Origin: Panagrolaimus kolymaensis
Taxonomy: Eukaryota; Nematoda; Chromadorea; Rhabditida; Panagrolaimidae
Direction of reading: 5' to 3'
NCBI GenBank assembly: GCA_028622995.1
Contig: JAJQJQ010000042.1
Location: forward strand, 992,001 to 1,056,000
DNA: 64,000 nucleotides
Below, piece after piece: positions 39,075 through 50,364 of this stretch. The translations under genes were made by a program, and so were the position numbers. Every line of letters starts with the position of its first letter. Position 1 is the stretch's first letter. The notes beneath the pieces are model-generated. The model saw only the letters and a list, made by a program, of their open reading frames with translations. It did not search any database and was not told the origin of the DNA.

Positions 39075-41515
39075 TTTTAATTTAATATTTTGTAAAAAAT
39101 AAAAAGCGGTCGAAATTCTTGCATTTATTGCATCACTAAACTCAAATCAGTCCATTGATGATTTTGTTTTTAGAAAAAAACCGGTTAGTAAGCTTCGAGG
39201 TCCATCAAAATATAAATTTAGTATTTTATAAAAATAAAAAGCTGTCGAAATTCTTGCATTTATTGCATCACTAAACTCAAATCAGTCCATTGATGAATTT
39301 GTTTTTAGAAAAAAACCCGTTAGTAAGCTTCGAGGTCCATCAAAATTTTAATTCAGTATTTTATAAAAAATAAAAAGCGGTCGAAATTCCTGCATTTATT
39401 GCATCTTTTAATACATCTCTCTCCATTGATGATTTTGTTTTTAGAAAAAAACCGGTTAGTAAGCTTCGAGGTCCATCAAAATTTTAATTTAATATTTTGT
39501 AAAAAATAAAAAGCGGTCGAAATTCTTGCATTTATTGCATCACTAAACTCAAATCAGTCCATTGATGATTTTGTTTTTAGAAAAAAACCGGTTAGTAAGC
39601 TTCGAGGTCCATCAAAATATAAATTTAGTATTTTATAAAAATAAAAAGCTGTCGAAATTCTTGCATTTATTGCATCACTAAACTCAAATCAGTCCATTGA
39701 TGAATTTGTTTTTAGAAAAAAACCCGTTAGTAAGCTTCGAGGTCCATCAAAATTTTAATTCAGTATTTTATAAAAAATAAAAAGCGGTCGAAATTCCTGC
39801 ATTTATTGCATCTTTTAATACATCTCTCTCCTTTGATGATTTTGTTTTTAGAAAAAAACCCGTTAGTAAGCTTCGAGGTCCATCAAAATTTTAATTTAAT
39901 ATTTTGTAAAAAATAAAAAGCGGTCGAAATTCTTGCATTTATTGCATCACTAAACTCAAATCAGTCCATTGATGATTTTGTTTTTAGAAAAAAACCGGTT
40001 AGTAAGCTTCGAGGTCCATCAAAATATAAATTTAGTATTTTATAAAAATAAAAAGCGGTCGAAATTCCTGCATTTATTGCATCTTTTAATACATCTCTCT
40101 CCTTTGATGATTTTGTTTTTAGAAAAAAACCCGTTAGTAAGCTTCGAGGTCCATCAAAATTTTAATTCAGTATTTTATAAAAAATTAAAAGCGGTCGAAA
40201 TTCTTGCATTTATTGCATCTTTTAATACATCTCTCTCCTTTGATGATTTTGTTTTTAGAAAAAAACCGGTTAGTAAGCTTCGAGGTCCATCAAAATTTTA
40301 ATTCAGTATTTTATAAAAAATTAAAAGCGGTCGAAATTCCTGCATTTATTGCATCTTTTAATACATCTCTCTCCTTTGATGATTTTGTTTTTAGAAAAAA
40401 ACCCGTTAGTAAGCTTCGAGGTCCATCAAAATTTTAATTCAGTATTTTATAAAAAATAAAAAGCGGTCGAAATTCCTGCATTTATTGCATCTTTTAATAC
40501 ATCTCTCTCCTTTGATGATTTTGTTTTTAGAAAAAAACCCGTTAGTAAGCTTCGAGGTCCATCAAAATTTTAATTTAATATTTTGTAAAAAATAAAAAGC
40601 GGTCGAAATTCTTGCATTTATTGCATCACTAAACTCAAATCAGTCCATTGATGATTTTGTTTTTAGAAAAAAACCGGTTAGTAAGCTTCGAGGTACATCA
40701 AAATATAAATTTAGTATTTTATAAAAATAAAAAGCTGTCGAAATTCTTGCATTTATTGCATCACTAAACTCAAATCAGTCCATTGATGAATTTGTTTTTA
40801 GAAAAAAACCCGTTAGTAAGCTTCGAGGTCCATCAAAATTTTAATTCAGTATTTTATAAAAAATAAAAAGCGGTCGAAATTCCTGCATTTATTGCATCTT
40901 TTAATACATCTCTCTCCATTGATGATTTTGTTTTTAGAAAAAAACCGGTTAGTAAGCTTCGAGGTCCATCAAAATTTTAATTTAATATTTTGTAAAAAAT
41001 AAAAAGCGGTCGAAATTCTTGCATTTATTGCATCACTAAACTCAAATCAGTCCATTGATGATTTTGTTTTTAGAAAAAAACCGGTTAGTAAGCTTCGAGG
41101 TCCATCAAAATATAAATTTAGTATTTTATAAAAATAAAAAGCTGTCGAAATTCTTGCATTTATTGCATCACTAAACTCAAATCAGTCCATTGATGAATTT
41201 GTTTTTAGAAAAAAACCCGTTAGTAAGCTTCGAGGTCCATCAAAATTTTAATTCAGTATTTTATAAAAAATAAAAAGCGGTCGAAATTCCTGCATTTATT
41301 GCATCTTTTAATACATCTCTCTCCTTTGATGATTTTGTTTTTAGAAAAAAACCCGTTAGTAAGCTTCGAGGTCCATCAAAATTTTAATTTAATATTTTGT
41401 AAAAAATAAAAAGCGGTCGAAATTCTTGCATTTATTGCATCACTAAACTCAAATCAGTCCATTGATGATTTTGTTTTTAGAAAAAAACCGGTTAGTAAGC
41501 TTCGAGGTCCATCAA
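39060..41515 (+). repeat. 1493-bp spaced duplication with a hybrid slot
   Basis: The stretch 39060-40020 matches 40553-41513. Both copies contain a slot that is T version up to its end but finishes with the C-version base (CTCTCCATTGATG, the A at 39425 and 40918). The second copy has GGTACATC near 40694 where the first has GGTCCATC. Monomers between 40020 and 40550 differ, and include ones with AAAAATTAAAAGC. Confidence 0.8.
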
Positions 41516-43329
41516 AATATAAATTTAATATTTTGTAAAAAATAAAAAGCGGTCGAAATTCTTGCATTTATTGCATCACTAAACTCAAATCAGTCCATTG
41601 ATGATTTTGTTTTTAGAAAAAAACCGGTTAGTAAGCTTCGAGGTCCATCAAAATATAAATTTAGTATTTTATAAAAATAAAAAGCTGTCGAAATTCTTGC
41701 ATTTATTGCATCACTAAACTCAAATCAGTCCATTGATGAATTTGTTTTTAGAAAAAAACCCGTTAGTAAGCTTCGAGGTCCATCAAAATTTTAATTCAGT
41801 ATTTTATAAAAAATAAAAAGCGGTCGAAATCCTGCATTTATTGCATCTTTTAATACATCTCTCTCCTTTGATGAATTTGTTTTTAGAAAAAAACCCGTTA
41901 GTAAGCTTCGAGGTCCATCAAAATTTTAATTCAGTATTTTATAAAAAATAAAAAGCGGTCGAAATTCCTGCATTTATTGCATCTTTTAATACATCTCTCT
42001 CCTTTGATGATTTTGTTTTTAGAAAAAAACCCGTTAGTAAGCTTCGAGGTCCATCAAAATTTTAATTTAATATTTTGTAAAAAATAAAAAGCGGTCGAAA
42101 TTCTTGCATTTATTGCATCACTAAACTCAAATCAGTCCATCGATGATTTTGTTTTTAGAAAAAAACCGGTTAGTAAGCTTCGAGGTCCATCAAAATATAA
42201 ATTTAGTATTTTATAAAAATAAAAAGCGGTCGAAATTCCTGCATTTATTGCATCTTTTAATACATCTCTCTCCTTTGATGATTTTGTTTTTAGAAAAAAA
42301 CCCGTTAGTAAGCTTCGAGGTCCATCAAAATTTTAATTCAGTATTTTATAAAAAATTAAAAGCGGTCGAAATTCTTGCATTTATTGCATCTTTTAATACA
42401 TCTCTCTCCTTTGATGATTTTGTTTTTAGAAAAAAACCCGTTAGTAAGCTTCGAGGTCCATCAAAATTTTAATTCAGTATTTTATAAAAAATTAAAAGCG
42501 GTCGAAATTCTTGCATTTATTGCATCTTTTAATACATCTCTCTCCTTTGATGATTTTGTTTTTAGAAAAAAACCGGTTAGTAAGCTTCGAGGTCCATCAA
42601 AATATAAATTTAGTATTTTATAAAAATAAAAAGCTGTCGAAATTCTTGCATTTATTGCATCACTAAACTCAAATCAGTCCATTGATGAATTTGTTTTTAG
42701 AAAAAAACCCGTTAGTAAGCTTCGAGGTCCATCAAAATTTTAATTCAGTATTTTATAAAAAATAAAAAGCGGTCGAAATCCTGCATTTATTGCATCTTTT
42801 AATACATCTCTCTCCTTTGATGAATTTGTTTTTAGAAAAAAACCCGTTAGTAAGCTTCGAGGTCCATCAAAATTTTAATTCAGTATTTTATAAAAAATAA
42901 AAAGCGGTCGAAATTCCTGCATTTATTGCATCTTTTAATACATCTCTCTCCTTTGATGATTTTGTTTTTAGAAAAAAACCCGTTAGTAAGCTTCGAGGTC
43001 CATCAAAATTTTAATTTAATATTTTGTAAAAAATAAAAAGCGGTCGAAATTCTTGCATTTATTGCATCACTAAACTCAAATCAGTCCATCGATGATTTTG
43101 TTTTTAGAAAAAAACCGGTTAGTAAGCTTCGAGGTCCATCAAAATATAAATTTAATATTTTGTAAAAAATAAAAAGCGGTCGAAATTCTTGCATTTATTG
43201 CATCACTAAACTCAAATCAGTCCATTGATGATTTTGTTTTTAGAAAAAAACCGGTTAGTAAGCTTCGAGGTCCATCAAAATTTTAATTCAGTATTTTATA
43301 AAAAATAAAAAGCGGTCGAAATTCTTGCA

Positions 43330-46300
43330 TTTATTGCATCTTTTAATACATCTCTCTCCTTTGATGATTTTGTTTTTAGAAAAAAACCGGTTAGTAAGCT
43401 TCGAGGTCCATCAAAATATAAATTTAGTATTTTATAAAAATAAAAAGCTGTCGAAATTCTTGCATTTATTGCATCACTAAACTCAAATCAGTCCATTGAT
43501 GAATTTGTTTTTAGAAAAAAACCCGTTAGTAAGCTTCGAGGTCCATCAAAATTTTAATTCAGTATTTTATAAAAAATAAAAAGCGGTCGAAATCCTGCAT
43601 TTATTGCATCTTTTAATACATCTCTCTCCTTTGATGAATTTGTTTTTAGAAAAAAACCCGTTAGTAAGCTTCGAGGTCCATCAAAATTTTAATTCAGTAT
43701 TTTATAAAAAATAAAAAGCGGTCGAAATTCCTGCATTTATTGCATCTTTTAATACATCTCTCTCCTTTGATGATTTTGTTTTTAGAAAAAAACCCGTTAG
43801 TAAGCTTCGAGGTCCATCAAAATTTTAATTTAATATTTTGTAAAAAATAAAAAGCGGTCGAAATTCTTGCATTTATTGCATCACTAAACTCAAATCAGTC
43901 CATCGATGATTTTGTTTTTAGAAAAAAACCCGTTAGTAAGCTTCGAGGTCCATCAAAATTTTAATTCAGTATTTTATAAAAAATAAAAAGCGGTCGAAAT
44001 CCTGCATTTATTGCATCTTTTAATACATCTCTCTCCTTTGATGAATTTGTTTTTAGAAAAAAACCCGTTAGTAAGCTTCGAGGTCCATCAAAATTTTAAT
44101 TCAGTATTTTATAAAAAATAAAAAGCGGTCGAAATTCCTGCATTTATTGCATCTTTTAATACATCTCTCTCCTTTGATGATTTTGTTTTTAGAAAAAAAC
44201 CCGTTAGTAAGCTTCGAGGTCCATCAAAATTTTAATTTAATATTTTGTAAAAAATAAAAAGCGGTCGAAATTCTTGCATTTATTGCATCACTAAACTCAA
44301 ATCAGTCCATCGATGATTTTGTTTTTAGAAAAAAACCGGTTAGTAAGCTTCGAGGTCCATCAAAATATAAATTTAGTATTTTATAAAAATAAAAAGCGGT
44401 CGAAATTCCTGCATTTATTGCATCTTTTAATACATCTCTCTCCTTTGATGATTTTGTTTTTAGAAAAAAACCCGTTAGTAAGCTTCGAGGTCCATCAAAA
44501 TTTTAATTTAATATTTTGTAAAAAATAAAAAGCGGTCGAAATTCTTGCATTTATTGCATCACTAAACTCAAATCAGTCCATTGATGATTTTGTTTTTAGA
44601 AAAAAACCGGTTAGTAAGCTTCGAGGTCCATCAAAATATAAATTTAATATTTTGTAAAAAATAAAAAGCGGTCGAAATTCTTGCATTTATTGCATCACTA
44701 AACTCAAATCAGTCCATTGATGATTTTGTTTTTAGAAAAAAACCGGTTAGTAAGCTTCGAGGTCCATCAAAATATAAATTTAGTATTTTATAAAAATAAA
44801 AAGCGGTCGAAATTCCTGCATTTATTGCATCTTTTAATACATCTCTCTCCTTTGATGATTTTGTTTTTAGAAAAAAACCCGTTAGTAAGCTTCGAGGTCC
44901 ATCAAAATTTTAATTTAGTATTTTATTAAAAATAAAAAGCGGTCGAAATTCTTGCATTTATTGCTTCTTTTAATACATCTCTCTCCTTTGATGATTTTGT
45001 TTTTAGAAAAAAACCCGTTAGTAAGCTTCGAGGTCCATCAAAATATAAATTTAGTATTTTATAAAAATAAAAAGCGGTCGAAATTCCTGCATTTATTGCA
45101 TCTTTTAATACATCTCTCTCCTTTGATGATTTTGTTTTTAGAAAAAAACCCGTTAGTAAGCTTCGAGGTCCATCAAAATTTTAATTTAGTATTTTATAAA
45201 AAATAAAAAGCGGTCGAAATTCTTGCATTTATTGCTTCTTTTAATACATCTCTCTCCTTTGATGATTTTGTTTTTAGAAAAAAACCCGTTAGTAAGCTTC
45301 GAGGTCCATCAAAATTTTAATTCAGTATTTTATAAAAAATTAAAAGCGGTCGAAATTCTTGCATTTATTGCATCACTAAACTCAAATCAGTCCATTGATG
45401 ATTTTGTTTTTAGAAAAAAACCGGTTAGTAAGCTTCGAGGTCCATCAAAATATAAATTTAATATTTTGTAAAAAATAAAAAGCGGTCGAAATTCTTGCAT
45501 TTATTGCATCACTAAACTCAAATCAGTCCATTGATGATTTTGTTTTTAGAAAAAAACCGGTTAGTAAGCTTCGAGGTCCATCAAAATATAAATTTAATAT
45601 TTTGTAAAAAATAAAAAGCGGTCGAAATTCTTGCATTTATTGCATCACTAAACTCAAATCAGTCCATTGATGATTTTGTTTTTAGAAAAAAACCGGTTAG
45701 TAAGCTTCGAGGTCCATCAAAATATAAATTTAGTATTTTATAAAAATAAAAAGCGGTCGAAATTCCTGCATTTATTGCATCTTTTAATACATCTCTCTCC
45801 TTTGATGATTTTGTTTTTAGAAAAAAACCGGTTAGTAAGCTTCGAGGTCCATCAAAATATAAATTTAGTATTTTATAAAAATAAAAAGCTGTCGAAATTC
45901 TTGCATTTATTGCATCACTAAACTCAAATCAGTCCATTGATGAATTTGTTTTTAGAAAAAAACCCGTTAGTAAGCTTCGAGGTCCATCAAAATTTTAATT
46001 CAGTATTTTATAAAAAATAAAAAGCGGTCGAAATCCTGCATTTATTGCATCTTTTAATACATCTCTCTCCTTTGATGAATTTGTTTTTAGAAAAAAACCC
46101 GTTAGTAAGCTTCGAGGTCCATCAAAATTTTAATTCAGTATTTTATAAAAAATAAAAAGCGGTCGAAATTCCTGCATTTATTGCATCTTTTAATACATCT
46201 CTCTCCTTTGATGATTTTGTTTTTAGAAAAAAACCCGTTAGTAAGCTTCGAGGTCCATCAAAATTTTAATTTAATATTTTGTAAAAAATAAAAAGCGGTC

Positions 46301-48035
46301 GAAATTCTTGCATTTATTGCATCACTAAACTCAAATCAGTCCATCGATGATTTTGTTTTTAGAAAAAAACCCGTTAGTAAGCTTCGAGGTCCATCAAAAT
46401 TTTAATTCAGTATTTTATAAAAAATAAAAAGCGGTCGAAATCCTGCATTTATTGCATCTTTTAATACATCTCTCTCCTTTGATGAATTTGTTTTTAGAAA
46501 AAAACCCGTTAGTAAGCTTCGAGGTCCATCAAAATTTTAATTCAGTATTTTATAAAAAATAAAAAGCGGTCGAAATTCCTGCATTTATTGCATCTTTTAA
46601 TACATCTCTCTCCTTTGATGATTTTGTTTTTAGAAAAAAACCCGTTAGTAAGCTTCGAGGTCCATCAAAATTTTAATTTAATATTTTGTAAAAAATAAAA
46701 AGCGGTCGAAATTCTTGCATTTATTGCATCACTAAACTCAAATCAGTCCATCGATGATTTTGTTTTTAGAAAAAAACCGGTTAGTAAGCTTCGAGGTCCA
46801 TCAAAATATAAATTTAGTATTTTATAAAAATAAAAAGCGGTCGAAATTCCTGCATTTATTGCATCTTTTAATACATCTCTCTCCTTTGATGATTTTGTTT
46901 TTAGAAAAAAACCCGTTAGTAAGCTTCGAGGTCCATCAAAATTTTAATTTAATATTTTGTAAAAAATAAAAAGCGGTCGAAATTCTTGCATTTATTGCAT
47001 CACTAAACTCAAATCAGTCCATTGATGATTTTGTTTTTAGAAAAAAACCGGTTAGTAAGCTTCGAGGTCCATCAAAATATAAATTTAATATTTTGTAAAA
47101 AATAAAAAGCGGTCGAAATTCTTGCATTTATTGCATCACTAAACTCAAATCAGTCCATTGATGATTTTGTTTTTAGAAAAAAACCGGTTAGTAAGCTTCG
47201 AGGTCCATCAAAATATAAATTTAGTATTTTATAAAAATAAAAAGCGGTCGAAATTCCTGCATTTATTGCATCTTTTAATACATCTCTCTCCTTTGATGAT
47301 TTTGTTTTTAGAAAAAAACCCGTTAGTAAGCTTCGAGGTCCATCAAAATTTTAATTTAGTATTTTATTAAAAATAAAAAGCGGTCGAAATTCTTGCATTT
47401 ATTGCTTCTTTTAATACATCTCTCTCCTTTGATGATTTTGTTTTTAGAAAAAAACCCGTTAGTAAGCTTCGAGGTCCATCAAAATATAAATTTAGTATTT
47501 TATAAAAATAAAAAGCGGTCGAAATTCCTGCATTTATTGCATCTTTTAATACATCTCTCTCCTTTGATGATTTTGTTTTTAGAAAAAAACCCGTTAGTAA
47601 GCTTCGATGTCCATCAAAATTTTAATTTAGTATTTTATAAAAAATAAAAAGCGGTCGAAATTCTTGCATTTATTGCTTCTTTTAATACATCTCTCTCCTT
47701 TGATGATTTTGTTTTTAGAAAAAAACCCGTTAGTAAGCTTCGAGGTCCATCAAAATTTTAATTCAGTATTTTATAAAAAATTAAAAGCGGTCGAAATTCT
47801 TGCATTTATTGCATCACTAAACTCAAATCAGTCCATTGATGATTTTGTTTTTAGAAAAAAACCGGTTAGTAAGCTTCGAGGTCCATCAAAATATAAATTT
47901 AATATTTTGTAAAAAATAAAAAGCGGTCGAAATTCTTGCATTTATTGCATCACTAAACTCAAATCAGTCCATTGATGATTTTGTTTTTAGAAAAAAACCG
48001 GTTAGTAAGCTTCGAGGTCCATCAAAATATAAATT
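43330..48035 (+). repeat. 2441-bp higher-order duplication (18 monomers)
   Basis: The stretch from about 43330 to 45590 matches 45771-48031. Four independent markers agree on the offset: the 1-bp deletion GAAATCCTGC at 43594/46035 and 44001/46442, the CATCGATG slot end before 44313/46754, and the TTTTATTAAAAAT core near 44925/47366. The one substitution I noticed is GATGTCC at 47608 for GAGGTCC. The low divergence over about 2.3 kb suggests a recent event. Confidence 0.9.
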
Positions 48036-49375
48036 TAGTATTTTATAATAATAAAAAGCGGTCGAAATTCCTGCATTTATTGCATCTTTTAATACATCTC
48101 TCTCCTTTGATGATTTTGTTTTTAGAAAAAAACCCGTTAGTAAGCTTCGAGGTCCATCAAAATTTTAATTTAATATTTTGTAAAAAATAAAAAGCGGTCG
48201 AAATTCTTGCATTTATTGCATCACTAAACTCAAATCAGTCCATTGATGATTTTGTTTTTAGAAAAAAACCGGTTAGTAAGCTTCGAGGTCCATCAAAATA
48301 TAAATTTAATATTTTGTAAAAAATAAAAAGCGGTCGAAATTCTTGCATTTATTGCATCACTAAACTCAAATCAGTCCATTGATGATTTTGTTTTTAGAAA
48401 AAAACCGGTTAGTAAGCTTCGAGGTCCATCAAAATATAAATTTAGTATTTTATAAAAATAAAAAGCGGTCGAAATTCCTGCATTTATTGCATCTTTTAAT
48501 ACATCTCTCTCCTTTGATGATTTTGTTTTTAGAAAAAAACCCGTTAGTAAGCTTCGAGGTCCATCAGAATTTTAATTTAGTATTTTATAAAAAATAAAAA
48601 GCGGTCGAAATTCTTGCATTTATTGCTTCTTTTAATACATCTCTCTCCTTTGATGATTTTGTTTTTAGAAAAAAACCCGTTAGTAAGCTTCGAGGTCCAT
48701 CAAAATATAAATTTAGTATTTTATAAAAATAAAAAGCGGTCGAAATTCCTGCATTTATTGCATCTTTTAATACATCTCTCTCCTTTGATGATTTTGTTTT
48801 TAGAAAAAAACCCGTTAGTAAGCTTCGAGGTCCATCAAAATTTTAATTTAGTATTTTATAAAAAATAAAAAGCGGTCGAAATTCTTGCATTTATTGCTTC
48901 TTTTAATACATCTCTCTCCTTTGATGATTTTGTTTTTAGAAAAAAACCCGTTAGTAAGCTTCGAGGTCCATCAAAATTTTAATTCAGTATTTTATAAAAA
49001 ATTAAAAGCGGTCGAAATTCTTGCATTTATTGCATCACTAAACTCAAATCAGTCCATTGATGATTTTGTTTTTAGAAAAAAACCGGTTAGTAAGCTTCGA
49101 GGTCCATCAAAATATAAATTTAATATTTTGTAAAAAATAAAAAGCGGTCGAAATTCTTGCATTTATTGCATCACTAAACTCAAATCAGTCCATTGATGAT
49201 TTTGTTTTTAGAAAAAAACCGGTTAGTAAGCTTCGAGGTCCATCAAAATATAAATTTAGTATTTTATAAAAATAAAAAGCGGTCGAAATTCCTGCATTTA
49301 TTGCATCTTTTAATACATCTCTCTCCTTTGATGATTTTGTTTTTAGAAAAAAACCCGTTAGTAAGCTTCGAGGTC
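46860..49375 (+). repeat. 1221-bp higher-order unit (9 monomers), about 2 copies
   Basis: Equivalent points at 47158/48379, 47393/48614, 47664/48885 and 47972/49193 are all 1221 bp apart. Its left part overlaps the second copy of the 2441-bp duplication, so the HORs are nested. Private changes are TTTTATTAAAAAT (47366) against TTTTATAAAAAAT, and ATAATAATAAAAAG near 48047 against ATAAAAATAAAAAG. Confidence 0.88.
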
Positions 49376-50329
49376 CATCAAAATTTTAATTTAGTATTTT
49401 ATAAAAAATAAAAAGCGGTCGAAATTCTTGCATTTATTGCTTCTTTTAATACATCTCTCTCCTTTGATGATTTTGTTTTTAGAAAAAAACCCGTTAGTAA
49501 GCTTCGAGGTCCATCAAAATATAAATTTAGTATTTTATAAAAATAAAAAGCGGTCGAAATTCCTGCATTTATTGCATCTTTTAATACATCTCTCTCCTTT
49601 GATGATTTTGTTTTTAGAAAAAAACCCGTTAGTAAGCTTCGAGGTCCATCAAAATTTTAATTTAGTATTTTATAAAAAATAAAAAGCGGTCGAAATTCTT
49701 GCATTTATTGCTTCTTTTAATACATCTCTCTCCTTTGATGATTTTGTTTTTAGAAAAAAACCCGTTAGTAAGCTTCGAGGTCCATCAAAATATAAATTTA
49801 GTATTTTATAAAAATAAAAAGCGGTCGAAATTCCTGCATTTATTGCATCTTTTAATACATCTCTCTCCTTTGATGATTTTGTTTTTAGAAAAAAACCCGT
49901 TAGTAAGCTTCGAGGTCCATCAAAATTTTAATTCAGTATTTTATAAAAAATTAAAAGCGGTCGAAATTCTTGCATTTATTGCATCACTAAACTCAAATCA
50001 GTCCATTGATGATTTTGTTTTTAGAAAAAAACCGGTTAGTAAGCTTCGAGGTCCATCAAAATATAAATTTAATATTTTGTAAAAAATAAAAAGCGGTCGA
50101 AATTCTTGCATTTATTGCATCACTAAACTCAAATCAGTCCATTGATGATTTTGTTTTTAGAAAAAAACCGGTTAGTAAGCTTCGAGGTCCATCAAAATTT
50201 AAATTTAATATTTTATAAAAAATAAAAAGCGGTCGAAATTCTTTCATTTATTGCATTACTAAATTCAAATCAGTCCATTGATGATTTTGTTTTTAGAAAA
50301 AAACCTGTCAGTAAGCTTCGAGGTCCATC

Positions 50330-50364
50330 AAAATTTAAATTTAATATTTTATAAAAAATAAAAA
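50330..50364 (+). repeat. A/T-only core with clustered short palindromes (domain 2 example)
   Basis: This 35-bp stretch contains no G or C. It holds the perfect palindrome AAATTTAAATTT, then AATATT, then TTTTATAAAA, then A-runs. The same core recurs every 136 bp through domain 2. In domain 1, the 135-bp core keeps TTTTATAAAA, but the TTTTGTAAAA version breaks it. A role in easy melting, bending or protein binding is possible but is inference only. Confidence 0.8.

Larger units (their letters stand above)
1..50189 (+). repeat. Array domain 1: mixed 135/136-bp monomers
   Basis: This domain is defined by the box CCCGTTAG or CCGGTTAG and by several AT-core versions. The 135-bp core reads ATAAATTTAGTATTTTATAA after CATCAAAAT. 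The 136-bp cores read TTTAATTTAATATTTTGTAA, TTTAATTTAGTATTTTATAA or TTTAATTCAGTATTTTATAA. Other markers are GCGGTCG against GCTGTCG, TTCCTGC against TTCTTGC, GCATC against GCTTC, and GATGATTTTG against GATGAATTTG. A few monomers are 134 bp because the A7 tract lost one A (near 8404, 10166, 12878, 22102 and 28063). Many higher-order units sit inside this domain and are listed separately. Confidence 0.93.
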
